64,000 nt of DNA. Source: Guillardia theta CCMP2712 (Eukaryota > Cryptophyceae > Pyrenomonadales > Geminigeraceae). Positions 19,380-30,749 of this stretch are shown here, piece by piece (the stretch's first letter is position 1; the number at the start of each line of letters is the position of its first letter). A program made the translations under genes and the position numbers. Under the pieces are notes generated by a model that saw only the letters and a program-made list of their open reading frames with translations, was not told the DNA's origin and searched no databases. The stretch spans positions 269,038 through 333,037 of the forward strand of contig NW_005434618.1 of the NCBI RefSeq assembly GCF_000315625.1, given 5' to 3'.

Positions 19380-19965
19380 CGTGCAGCCAAAAAAAAAGTA
19401 CCCTTACCCTCAATCTAGCCCAATCTCACCCCTCGCTTGCTGGTTTTAAGACCCCACGGTCAACCCCTCACATGATCCTCGCAACCTAGTACACTCCACC
19501 CCTCCTTCAGTAACGACCCCTGACCCTCCACCCCACGTTCATCATGAAACTACCCCCTCTGTTGAAAACCCTGCAGATCTCTATGCACCCCCTTTCTGAC
19601 TTGGGGTACCCCCACCACTTCATTCTAGTCTACACCCTACCCTGTCAGCTCCCGCAAGGTGCCCAACACGATCCTTTATATTAAAGAGGACCCCCCTGGT
19701 GAAATCCTTTCTGCATTCACTACCCCTTCATTTCAACTAAGACCCTACTGCAATATCACCCACCCCCCTTATTTCAACCGAGTACCTCACCTTTTGAATG
19801 AGACAGTCAACCCATGGCATTACCCTACCCCTACCGTCAATCACCCCACCCCAGTCCTATACCGACGTTTGACTACCCCAGGGCGTACTACCCCACCTTT
19901 GGACCCTCAAACTCCGACAGACTCATCCTTGGGCATGGCGCTGGACAAGGTTGAACAAGGAGAGT
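19380..19965. repeat. C-rich, strand-asymmetric ACCCC/TACCCC block
   Basis: Dense ACCCC, TACCCC and CCACCCC words occur on the plus strand with few runs of G. The complementary strand therefore carries many GGGG/GGGT runs. It is gene-free. Similar blocks recur elsewhere in this window, all between genes. Confidence 0.5.
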
Positions 19966-20734
19966 GAGGACGTACCAGAGGCGAGCGAAAGGCAATAAAC
20001 AGGATGGCGAGTTGTGGTCGACAATGCAAGACTGCGAGAGAGAGAGGGAGAGATGCAGGAATATCAAAGGATAACCAAGACAAGAAGGGACAGAGAGGCA
20101 TGTTGTTCGCGAACAATGGAAGGACTCGGAATTAGAGGTGTAAAGACCATGATAATGCAGAAGTACGCAGGTGGATATGTGTCTAAGACACAGATAACGG
20201 CAAATACTTGATAGATGAAAGGAAGACCAGAAAGAATTCAGGAAGAAATCAAGGGTAGCGATTCAACTGTTCAAAGGACAAAAGATGTATCTCGGTTGCT
20301 GGCAGGAAAGTTAATCAAACGAAGGTAGTATAGTGTACTCCGATGGCTACCAGACAGAAAACGTTAAATTTACGATATTGTGAGAAGGTGACTATGATAC
20401 GTCGAGATTGAAACGACGATGTAGTTGTCAGACATCGCAAGATTATATGGCATTGGAGAAGTGATAGATAGGTCACATTGCGCAGGTCTCTTTTAGAACA
20501 CTGCATGGATCTGCGGAATGCTCTAGACTTTTTGTTTTCTCAACCAAATAATTCAGCAGCTCCTCACTCGATTCTTGTTCCCAAACCAGCAACAGCTTTA
20601 GATAACGTACCTCCCTCACCTTCGTAGAAAATCTTTTGGCTCGACTGTCGTTACTTTGACCTGGCGACAATGAGAACTGAGACGTATGGCAGGAGCAAAG
20701 ACTCGATGATAAGTTGATCAGTCTGTCTAGTTTC
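19966..20734. other. Gene-free spacer upstream of the CDCA7-like gene
   Basis: Purine-rich, with only short open stretches. One (IRGVKTMIMQKYAGGYVSK, about 20120-20190) could be a decayed helix-turn-helix segment, but the frame is interrupted by stops and nothing can be named. The right end must hold the promoter of the plus-strand gene. Confidence 0.35.
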
Positions 20735-23072
20735 ATGAAGTCGGTCAGCATGCGCTCGCAGAGAAAAGCTCCCAGGATGTACGGGCGTGAGGAAGAGGAC
20801 GATTACTATTACAAAGCAACCAAGACAGAGAGGAAGCAGGCAGCGAGTCAGCGCAACCGATCCAATGGTAAGTTGGGCAGGGAGGCTCAAGCAGGAAGTG
20901 ATGTTGTACCCAGACACCCTGGCGCCAGCGCGTGGCAGAGCAGGAAATGCCGTTCCTGCAAAGCGAAAGCATGCTGTACAGCAGGAAGATTCTGAGGAGG
21001 AGCCTCTGGCTGCAAACAACCACCCAACTGCTGCCACAGGGAATCACAACAAGTGAGTTAGTCCTGTGTTCGCGCAGTCAAAGCATGTGGTGACGTGTAT
21101 ATCTCAGGTACTGCCACTTCTGCCAACACGTAAAGGTTACAAACCGAGAGTGAAGGAGTCTGGTCTTTGCTGACGCTGGGAGCAGGTCCGTGCGAGCAGC
21201 ATGTTGGCTTGTGGCAACCAAGAGTGCTGTCGAAGATTCTGCGAACACTGTCTTCTCACCCACCTCAACGACGACGTCGACCCGATGTCGAGTGAAGCTT
21301 GGACCATGATCGATGGCAAGGTTGATCCCTAGGATTTCCTTCTCTTGCCATCTGGTGATTTTGGTCGATCGCAGCCGATTTGGAATTGCCCAATCTGCAG
21401 GAAGAAGTGCTGTTGCTCAGTGAACAGCTGCGACTTGAGTCATCGGCATTGCAAGGCGTACCGTTACAGGAGACGAAGAGCCGAGCTGGCGTCGAAGCGG
21501 CTGAATGTATCAGGTAGTGACTTGCAGCGACAAGCTCGTAGCCCCATCGCTGAGTTCAACATCAGCTAATTCGTCTCCAGCCTCTGACAAGCGAAGTCGG
21601 AAAGTGTCAGGATCGTCGAGGGTTCCAGTGAAGCCTGGAAACACTTCAGGTCAGATTCGACGTCCTGCCTTCCCCTTCCATGTAGTGAACCCTCGGTGAA
21701 TAGAGGGCTGGAACAAGCCGAGCCTTGTACCTGGTGTCAACTTTGGTTACGTCAAATACAGCAAGGTGAGTTCTTTTTGTACATCTACCCGATTCTTTCC
21801 ATTTCCCTTCTCATGCTCTCAACGTGTGTCCTCTCGTCATGAGGGTAGAGATCTGGCAGCGCTTGCTCTTGACTGGGTTGTAGGATGCGAACAAACAAGT
21901 TATGCCGGACTCGGCGATGTTGAAGGCTGGCCATCCATCGGCTCGTGGAGCCCCGGTGGTCAGACGAGGCAGGGTCGACATGGGCGCCTCGTTGCATGAC
22001 ACCCTAGAACACGCGTCGGACTCTGACATGGACGATGTACAAGAAACGATGCTCCTCCCTGGCCTACCTCTCACTTCCAATGCTCAGTCTGTCGAGAACC
22101 GGACATTACTCCCTGAGGACAACCCTGCCGAAGAATCCTTCATGTCCCGGACGGACCCTCTGACGAAGCTCATCGCCAGCTCCACGCACAAGAGTAAGCT
22201 GCGCAGGTTCGGTTTGCCCTACTCACCGTCTGTGACAGTGATGAAGCCCGACATGGCGCATGAGTCCATCCCTCACCCTTACGACGAAGCTGCCATGGCG
22301 GGTGAGTGCGAGAGCTTCGCCACCCGGCAGCCTTGACACTTTGTGAAGACGACCTGCTGGGCGGCATGTACGGCCACATGACTCGCTTCGGAGACTCCAC
22401 GGACCTGGATCACTGCGAGATGCTCCTTGGTCGTTGAGGAAAACTCTTGCTGCTTATGACTGACGCTGTGGGGCAGTGGAGGAGAATCTAAACGCGTCCT
22501 CTGACCTCGACGAGGCCATCTGGCTGCGCAAGACCTACGAGACCGTCTACAACCCTCCTCAAGCAAAGTCGAAGCTGATGGCTAAGACGCTGGTGGGGAT
22601 GCCTCTGGGCTCACTTGCAAGTCACCACGAGGCGGAGGATGATAGGTGAGAGGAAGGAGAAGGCACAGGAGGATGAAGTACCTGACTCTCTACACGCAGT
22701 CTGAACGTGATGAACTTGAACTCTGCGGAAGGATCCAAGGTCGGTCTGATCTTCCGCTCCTGCTCCTTCTTGACGCTGCCTCAGGCTTATCGCTCCCACA
22801 ACAAATCTCCTCTCAACATGTCTGATCCCGGTGGCGATATGAGCGAACTTTCTTTCTTCCTCTCTCCGCCTACTAAGCACCCGCGGGCAGATGGAAATGT
22901 TAAGGTAAGCGTCTTATCTTCGTCTTATCTTATCTTTTCTCTCCCTCTCTCTCCTGCTCCCTTCTCTTCGCCAAGTGCCTCGTCTTCTGTTTCAGCTACC
23001 AGCTCATGTTTTGTTCAGGAGGGATCGCACCAGAGTGCTCTCAAGGCGACCGTGATGTACGAGATGGTGTAA
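20735..23072 (+). CDS. CDCA7-like zf-4CXXC_R1 zinc-finger protein
   Basis: Exons were read from ATG 20735 (MKSVSMRSQRKAPRMYG; 20750 is an alternative) to TAA 23072. Intron 1 is 20868-20913; later introns are about 45-60 nt. The N-terminus is basic/acidic (YGREEEDDYYYKATKTERK). A Cys-rich domain follows, assembled over three exons (about 21040-21480): CHFCQH, CGNQECCRRFCEHCLLTHL, and WNCPICRKKCCCS. This is the arrangement of the R1 zinc finger of CDCA7/R1 proteins. The remaining roughly 350 residues (for example YDEAAMAG, DLDEAIWLRKTYETVYNPP) are unfamiliar. CDCA7 proteins bind chromatin, partner the HELLS remodeller and support maintenance DNA methylation. The classic CDCA7 end of the finger is altered here, so a plant-type zf-4CXXC_R1 protein is possible. 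It converges on the EF-P gene. Confidence 0.75.
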
Positions 23073-23179
23073 AGGAGGAGGAGGAGTTGTTGTTGTCAGA
23101 AAAGCATGTACACTATGAAGGCTTCGTCGCTGTTGGCGACGAGGTTCTTGATGCAAACACCAAGATGCTCTGACGGGTA

Positions 23180-23185
23180 AATAAA
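23180..23185 (+). promoter_or_regulatory. Possible poly(A) signal AATAAA
   Basis: AATAAA lies 108 bp after the stop codon of the zinc-finger gene and 59 bp before the end of the convergent EF-P gene. Use of this hexamer is assumed from other eukaryotes. Confidence 0.4.
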
Positions 23186-23243
23186 ATCTCTTTCGATACT
23201 CTCATATGTTCCCCTAACTCTCCTATTCTTCCCCCTCTCTACT

Positions 23244-24781
23244 CTACTCGTTCGCCCTTGACAAGTACTTCTTGCTGGTCGTGTCCACCTTCACCTTCTC
23301 CCCGGTCTGCACGCACAACATCATGTACAATCCCTCCTTCTCCTCCTCCTCCTCCTCTCCTTTCCCTCCTCTTCTCCATTCAATCTCTTCTCTCCATCTC
23401 GATCTCTCCTCGACATCCCCCCTCCGCTCACCTTGATGAAGAGTGGTACCCTAACAACGGCTCCAGTCTCCAATGTCGCTGGCTTGTCCCCCCCCTGCGC
23501 GGTGTTTCCCTTGACTCCGGGCTCCTGAGCACGCGGTCAGTCGCCATGACCGTCGGGGATGCAGTGGAGGCACAACCGTCTCAGTGACTTCAAGGACCAT
23601 AGTCTGAGGGATCTCAATGTCGAGGATCTTGTCGCCGAACTTGACGATCTTGACGTCAACACCCTGCGAGGGATGAAAAGTGAACCAAGGGATAGGAGGC
23701 TCTAGCAGAGGTGGCGGAAGAGGGGAGGTGGACGGAGGTAAGGTTGGAGGGTGGGACATGTAGGATTGAGGGTAGGGGAGGAGTGTGGGGGGGTTGAAGG
23801 AGCACATTCGGAGGAGACGAGACCAAGAGGAGGAGAGGAGGAGAGGAGGAGAGGAGGAGAGGAGGAGATGAGGAGAGGATGGACTTGCCTCCTTCATCCA
23901 AATGGTGCTGTCACCCAACACCTCAGCTGACACCTGAGGAGGAAAAACATGAGCAGGAGAGTGCAGAGGACAAGAAAAGGCAGAGGCAAGGGTGCAAGAG
24001 AAGCTCTTACAGATTGAGTCTCGAAGGACTCCATGTCCATGAAGACATAGTCGGTTCCATCCAGGTAGTTGAACTGATCGCCAAGTCAACCTTTCCCTGC
24101 TTTCTAGCCTCACGCGTAGCCGCCGCTTCACCTGCACGTCGCTCTTGATGACCTCGGCGCCGTCCACCATCTCTCCGGCACGGAAGGTTTTCTCAAGGTT
24201 GCCTCCCCTGCACCACTTTCAGCATCGCCCGACGGAGTCTCGAGCACGGCTGACGTCGTCAAGTTCTTGAGCTTCGTGCGCACAAAGGCAGCTCCCTTGC
24301 CTGCTCAGACGTGAGCACAGGCCATCGCCCCTCACGCTCGTTGCCTGGCTTCACGTGGAGGAACTCCAGCACCTTGTATACATTCCCTGCGATCGTTCAA
24401 TGAGCTTCAACTCCTCGACCCCGGCATCAACAACAGCCATGGCAAGATCAACTAACGACATGTCCTCTCCCCATCCACCCCCTCCTCCTTCCCCGAGGTG
24501 TTCTCCTGTGCCCGTTTTCCTCCACCCTCCTTCCAACTAACCATCAAACTGGATAGTGGTGCCAGGACGGAAGTCATTGCTGGAGATCGGGCCCATGCGG
24601 AGGGAGCTCAGAGCCACAGGCCTGCCTTGACATCAGCCCTTCCCACTGGCAGAGACGGGCAAGGGAAGGACCTGGGTCTCATGCTCATAGGAGCGCAAGT
24701 TGGTCCTCGCAAGGTAAGAGGGGAGAGAACATATGCGAACGAAGAGCCCACCAGGGCGGCAAGGAACACAGGTCTCAACAT
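23244..24781 (-). CDS. Plastid-targeted translation elongation factor P
   Basis: The mature protein is bacterial-type EF-P. The segments are [65 protein letters not shown] (residues in part), [18 protein letters not shown], an OB domain with [18 protein letters not shown], and [14 protein letters not shown] before TAG at 23244. EF-P relieves ribosome stalling at proline runs. The N-terminus ([21 protein letters not shown] 24781) is a signal peptide followed by a Ser/Arg-containing transit-like stretch with Phe at the junction. That indicates import into a secondary plastid. Eight or so exons join in frame. Two introns use GC-AG ends (24301-24344 and 23664-23888). The first restores the canonical KPGKGAAF loop carrying the normally modified lysine. 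Confidence 0.93.
23664..23888 (-). other. GC-AG intron, 225 nt, with GGAGA repeat
   Basis: The donor AAGGAG|GCAAGT and acceptor CGCAG|GGTGTT give IWMKE-GVDVKIV in the EF-P frame. The nearby GT (two bases later in the phase) would shift the frame. The intron carries a GGAGA/GAGGA repeat at about 23825-23875, which explains its length. Confidence 0.75.
24301..24344 (-). other. Probable GC-AG intron, 44 nt
   Basis: The donor CCAG|GCAACG and acceptor GAGCAG|GCAAGG give the conserved EF-P loop KPGKGAAF exactly. The alternative GT donor nine bases further in would leave a 35-nt intron and insert three residues (NER) into this loop. Confidence 0.6.
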
Positions 24782-27406
24782 CCTTTCTGTAATGCAATGG
24801 TCAGAGAACAAGCTACAATCCCAGGAAAACGGAAATCGTTCGTGAAGCTTTGAGGTTTTGCAGATTGCACGCTTTCTGCTCGTAGAGAGCATTAAACTAA
24901 CCTCAAAACTGTTGCGGGATTCGAATGGTGGTGCAGACAAGATCCCAAACATCTCACAAGAACAACTGTTCATTCGATCTAAACGTCGTAAACCATCCTC
25001 AACGTGGCAGCCACCATATTTTTAGAATCATCTGACTATCATACTTCCTGTCTTCTATCTTCCTCTGTTGAAATCCCTTCTCTTCGCTTCTCTTCTCTTG
25101 TTCTTTCTGTCTTATCACTCCCTCCCCCCCCTCCCATCCCCCATCCAGTGGCCTCCATCTTCGGCCTCCACCCTACCCCTACCCCCAGTCCAACCCTTGT
25201 TCAGCTCCAATAACCCCTACACTCATCATACTACCTGTGTTCTCTAGTCCCTACCCCTCCAAGTACCGGTCATCACCTTTACATTCACACCCTGCTTTCG
25301 ACATACAAAGACCTTACTACCCCTACCTTCTCCCATCATTTGACTTACCCACCCACCCTTTGCAAGTCCTACCCTAACCCCTACTTCGGCAAGCCTGACG
25401 GGTCCTCCGACCCCCTCCTCAGTCAATAATTGCAGGCTCGGCGATCTGGCGGCCGGGGCCGGGCGGCCCGGTTCACCCGGTAAACGCCGGGCCCGGGGAG
25501 GCGGGGACCATTCCAAGTGGCGGCACGGTCGAGGCCAGGGTAGGGGTGAAATTCACATGGGAGAAGGGGGTAGGGTGGAAATCGGGCGGTATGAGCTTCC
25601 GTTTCTGAAAAAGGGACAGTGCTTTAACAAGTTTTTAAGTTTAAATTTGCATTGTAGAGCGTCATCCGTTTTACTCGAAGAGTATTTGTGCTGCTGTCCT
25701 GCTGATGAACAGCAATGATCCTGATTTTCTATATTCTTTGAATATATACATTTAATCAATAGTGTTAAGTAGGAGAACGTTCTTCGTCATTCGGGAGGTT
25801 TTAACCTGTGTTTCATAAAAATAGTTTTATGACGGGGAGACCCCGAGTACCCCGTAGTTTGTCGGTCGAATATTGGGGTATTCCCTGGGTGGGATCAGGG
25901 ATGACGAAAAAGGGGGGGCTGGATTGTAGATTTTAATATAAATTATACTTATAATTTCATCTAGATCTCGTTGGGATCTGGAATATATATGTTATTTTAA
26001 AGACCTGATGCGACCTTGTGTCATGCAGAAGGATGCATGTTGGTAATGTTTAAAACCCACCCTTTTAAATCATTAAACGCTATCAGACCGCTGGGAGGTG
26101 GCCGAACAGCCTCCTGACATATTTTCGGCAGAGTCAAACTGTAGTCTCTCAGTTCTCCAAATTGAATATATTTAATAAATATTTACATGTAAATTTCAAA
26201 ACTACAGAAGTACAAACAAATTTATCATATTTGGAGACCATCTATGAAAAAGGGAATGGTGATCTTGAATTGAGTAAACGATTGTAGGAGATAGTCAAGT
26301 ATTCTTTTGAAAACAGGCTAGTACACACCACTATTGGGGCAAAGGATTCAAACCTTTGAGGATATATGTGAAATGTTGTACCACGGAAAGGGACATTCTC
26401 TGAAATATGAAGACCATGGCTGGAAAATTCCAACTCAAAAATAGGGGTGGGGTGGGCTACAGTACCCCGGGCGGTATGGTCGCTGTGGTTCATGCAGGAC
26501 TGTAGAAAGTGCGCTGGGCGCGACGGTGATGGGCAGAGCGAGTAGGAGGACACTACAAGTGTCTAAAGTAGAAGGATATCGAAGCTGTATGCCTCAGCCG
26601 ATGAGGGTGAGTGCGTGAGTGAGAGAGGTCAGGTGCGATCTAACCTTGAAGGTGGGAATGCTTGGAGGAGAAGTTGTGGGATTGTGCAGGGGATGGTAGA
26701 ACTGTGGGATAGGAGGATCGAGGAGAAATAGATTTTTATTCAGCTTTCGAATGCTTCTTGATAAAGTGGCGACTTAACAGTCAGAATGCAGTTTGATGTT
26801 TTGCTAGATATTCAGGAGTGTACTATTTTTTTTCTGTATGTTTGAAAGTCCAGACAGCCACGAAGAAAGTTTGAGAAACATATTCTTAATCGTAGCTTTT
26901 CTTCTCTGGGAAGATTATCTGTAGAGTTTTCGGATACTTGATGACTTTTGGACGTACGAATAAGTTGTTTCAGATGGTCAAAAAGAGTCGTAAAGCATTA
27001 CGATATGATTTGTGGATGAACTTCTAGGAAATGCAGTTCATCTGTTGACGTATAGAAATATTATTTTTGGTTTGTTGTGGTCTGCGATTGTATTACAGCT
27101 CGGGTTTTAAAAGCTTGTCATTATAATCCACAGCTACTGCACAGTTTGCTCTCATTGAAATGCTTTTGTCTAATCAGCAATTGAGAGGGTGTGCGCGTTT
27201 TCCAACACTAACTGTTCGGGATCTTGTCAGGATTGGATGAACTATGGGCTAGTGGATGCGAAATTTTGGAGAGAAGTGAGCGATATTCTCTACTGATTGT
27301 CAAAAAGTATGTAATATCTGACCTGTAGGTATTCCTACACTGAATCATTTATTATCGCTTCAAACAAACAATAGTCTCTGAGAGAGAGCTGTAGGCCTTC
27401 ACTGGG
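24782..27406. other. Long gene-free interval with C-rich block and GC island
   Basis: No credible gene was seen. At 25110-25400 there is an ACCCC/TACCCC-rich block on the plus strand. At about 25435-25530 there is a short GC-rich island (GGCCGGGGCCGGGCGGCCCG) containing GGGCCCGG-type self-complementary runs. From 25600 to 27300 the DNA is AT-rich with isolated G-rich or C-rich words (25840-25915, 26440-26475). The promoter of the MYB gene must lie at the right end. Confidence 0.5.
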
Positions 27407-29572
27407 ATGATGCGAATGGCAGCTGAGTGTACAGATATGGACATGATGATGGGATATGATGGGATGGATTCGTCGTTGGATATTCTGGGAGGGATGGAGT
27501 CTCTACAGGACACCCCACCCCCAGGTGGTATGGTGCAACCGAATTATCGTTCACATTCAGAAATTGCGACGGACGATGACCTGGGTTCTGTAAAGAGCGA
27601 ATCGCAAGATGCGTCTGATGTGGTCACGGACTGGTACCTATCAGGAGGTATGCAGAGGAAAGGAGAGGACTCGGCCATGCAGATGCTGGACGACATGGAG
27701 CCGGCTGCAAAACGCTCGGCCTCCACTATGTCCTTGAATCCTTCATCGCCTCAAGTCACGGAAAGGGCTAACTCAAGGGGAGGAAATTCTTCGAAGCCAC
27801 AGATGCCTGCGCACAATGGATTGTTGAACAAAGGCGAGCTGTCAGCTTCCACGCCTCCCTTGTCAGACGACGGCATGGATATCATGCACAAGGTGAGCTG
27901 TGCATGAAAGTTAGTGCATGAGATAGTCTGACGTAGAGCCCGTCCAGCGTAAGATATCTGATGTGGAGAATGGAACCATTCTGCCTCGTCAGGGAAGTGA
28001 ATCAGACGCTTTCTACAACATGCCTGAGCCAGTAAGATCGTGATGAGGTTGCACCATCACAATTTGACTGAAATATTGACAGGCGCCTGATGATCCCATG
28101 AGAATGTACACCAAGACAATCATGGGCCTTGGTCGTGAGAACTTCTTCCTAAAGCAGCAGTTTGGAATAGCAAATAATCAGGTGGCCAATCTTGGATAAC
28201 TTCTGTCGAATTTTCCTGCAGTTCCAGAATCTAACCTTATCTTTAGGTGATACAGCTAAGTAGAGAGCTCGCGACAGTCACTGAAGAGCTACATCGGCTC
28301 AGAGTGATCGTAGCCAAGTACGAAGGAAGGTCTCCTCCATCCACAAGCTTAGAACAAAACAAGTTGAGTGGAGGTCAAACAAGTGCTCCTGAGATGCAAA
28401 ATCGTCCAAGTGTTCGAGATTCGCCTGGTGAATACTTAGATATTGTTTCTGTCGTGGCTGATTCGTAACACGCAGTGACTATGCCTGGGCTAAACCCTCC
28501 GACAAAGCCAAATATTCCCAACCACAAACTCTCCTCGGAAGCATTGTCAGTGCACGAAGCAGCAATGCGGAAAAGACTGCAAACTGCTGCTGAGAATCAA
28601 GACAGTGGCAATGAGATGGATGGTGGAAAAGCTATGGAAGAATCAGATCAAGGTATGAGATTATGCCAAGTGTGTGTCAAGCTGACAATTCTTGGTTTCC
28701 AGTGAGGAATAGCAAAAGTCAGAAGCCAAGTATTTCGGTTGAAGTTCTTGATAACCAAAATCCGCAGTCCAGAGCGTCTGGAGTTGAGCAGAATCGCAAT
28801 AATGCTTCAGAGATGGCGAAAGCAGTTTCTATGGGGATGCTTAAGCAAGAGCCTTCGAATGGGGATAGTAGCCCAAGTTCAAAGGACTGCAAGGGTTCTG
28901 ATTTGACAAAGTCGCTCGGCAAGGATAGCAAGAAAGATGGGCAACCAAGATTTTGGACTGCTGACGAGCACAGGCGATTTTTGGAAGCTGTGAGGATGTA
29001 TGGTTATGGGAATGCGCGTCAGATCGCAGCCTATGTGCAGACAAGAAACATAACTCAAGTCCGAACCCATGCTCAAAAGTACATATTGAAGCTCTCGAGG
29101 ATGGGAAGTTCGGCGCTCAAGCCTCAGAATGATTTGAAGCCAAGAAACATGGAAAGGAGGGGATATCAGACACCCACAAATCTGACACAAGAGGAAGAGG
29201 ATCAATCTCTTGCTTTCCTCGGCGAGAAAGGTACAGGGAATTCAACATTTAGTTGTTTGCGTGACGATATTCTGTAGATGAAGACATGGGCTTTTCGTAA
29301 GTTCATTCGAATCAAGAGTCAAGTAATTTGAAACTGACTTTTGTACAAGCAGGAGCATGTATGGCGCCAGGTCCAACATGGATGAAAGGCAAGCTTACGG
29401 CATGGGCTTCATGGCATCGGAGAATCCTTACCAACCGGTACGGATGATGCCGAACAACATGGTGACTTCGCACAACGGGATGGGGATGATGGCCAATAAC
29501 ATGGGGGCCATGGAAGAGAATCTCGCAGTCTCATGGATGCAAAGCATGGAAATCAACAGCTTCGGCTTATAG
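27407..29572 (+). CDS. SHAQKYF-class MYB-like DNA-binding regulator
   Basis: The ATG is at 27407 in MMRMAAECTDMDMMMGYDG and the stop at 29572. I read about eight exons with short GT-AG introns. A single MYB repeat is encoded at about 28945-29100: PRFWTADEHRRFLEAVRMYG, then ARQIAAYVQTRNITQVRTHAQKYILKL (in part). The T-H-A-Q-K-Y signature identifies the one-repeat SHAQKYF family (CCA1/LHY/RVE-like). Upstream is an acidic, Met-rich N-terminus and a helical segment with leucine heptads (VIQLSRELATVTEELHRL), possibly for dimerisation. The C-terminus is Met/Asn-rich. Known members are nuclear transcription factors, some of them in the circadian clock; a clock role here is only a guess. Confidence 0.9.
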
Positions 29573-29649
29573 CAGCTAGGCCCAAAATCAGGAGTGACTA
29601 TCCCCTAGCTCGTTCCATTGTACATTTGTATTGTTTCCACTGTTTCGAT

Positions 29650-29655
29650 AATAAA
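29650..29655 (+). promoter_or_regulatory. Probable poly(A) signal AATAAA
   Basis: AATAAA lies 78 bp downstream of the MYB-gene stop codon, within an AT-rich stretch. Confidence 0.5.
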
Positions 29656-29899
29656 ATTTCGATCTTTCAATAGTTGAACATGTTTGGGAGGGTGGAGGCG
29701 CAACTGAGCTCCTGCATGGAAGTACTTGTCATAGGAGAGAATTCCTTGCGCACTGGCTCAAGCCGAAGAGAAGATGCAGCTGCTCAAAGGATCGCCCGTT
29801 GGGTCCGAGGTCCTCGAGATCAATCTGACAATTCAGGTGTCACAAGTGAGGTCAGGGCTGGCCCTGCACTTACCGGCTTGCCCAGCACGCAAGCTCTTG

Positions 29900-30720
29900 C
29901 TACCATGGAGTCAATCGCAAGCTCTCTCCCTCCTTCCTCAGCCTCTTGCGCCTCCAGGTTCTATCATTTCCGTCAGATGGAGGAGCGAGAGGTGTTTGAC
30001 TCACTCTGCTTGCAAGCTGGGCGGTTCCAACTCCGGGCTCGGAACGATCCCCCCCCCTGTTCCCGTCCAGCGACTTAGAGGAGGTGGACCTCAACAAGGC
30101 CAGTTTGGTGAGGTCAGGGCTGCTGTGCCAGTGAGAGCTTCGGCGGAGGGGACTCAAGCTCTCCATCGCCCCACGGTCATCTGAGTGCCGAGCAGATCGC
30201 TCCTGCTCTGCCTCTGCCTCTGCCGCTGCCGTCGAGCTTTTCCTGTGGTCGGAGGAGACGATCCACATGCCCCCGCCATCTTCCCCCGCAGCTTTCATGG
30301 ACACCAGCAGCTTCGCAGCTTCCACGGTGACCCACTGTCGTCGGCTCTCAGCCTCATCCTCCACCTCTCCGACATGAGCACCTTCGGGCCCTGGGAGGAC
30401 AGGGCCAAGATCTCCACCTGAACGACGCCGTCCTGACTGTGTGGAGGAGGCACCAAGTGGTCCAGCAACGCGTAGCTGGCAACAGACCCTGATCGACACA
30501 GTGAGCTTGCGATATCGCGTGAAGAGCAAGTGACCTGCGTCCCTGTCAAGGCTGTTGGAGTCGAGGCAGAAAAGGACGTCCATCTCCGAAAAGGTCTCCT
30601 CTGCTTCCAACTTGACATCCGCACTCAAGCCATGGCCTCATCTTTACACCTTTTTCAAAGTCTTCAAGAAACTCGATGAACTGATTTGCGTCTAGCTCTG
30701 AAATCTTATGAAAATTCGCG
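29900..30720 (-). CDS. Unidentified minus-strand gene, EF-hand-like piece
   Basis: Protein-like stretches on the minus strand are HKISELDANQFIEFLEDFEKG (30720-30650, in part), MDVLFCLDSNSLDRDAGHLL (30570-30510, in part), VEILALSSQGPKVLMSERW (30415-30360), and a charged C-terminal part with LRRSSHWHSSPDLTKLALL ending at 29900. They sit in different frames and would need short introns (a GTGGGT donor near 30345 fits). I do not recognise a family. The ELDANQFIEF segment resembles half an EF-hand. The start is unresolved. It converges on the MYB gene. Confidence 0.4.
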
Positions 30721-30749
30721 ATAGTCAGTGTAAGGCAGCGAAAGCATCC

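Noticed and set aside
20000-20500. Possible transposase remnant (helix-turn-helix-like fragment)
   Set aside because: Only short fragments interrupted by stops; no catalytic motif or terminal repeat could be seen.
27100-29600. MYB gene as a plant clock gene (CCA1/LHY)
   Set aside because: The single SHAQKYF repeat fits the class, but nothing outside the domain supports orthology, so only the family is named.
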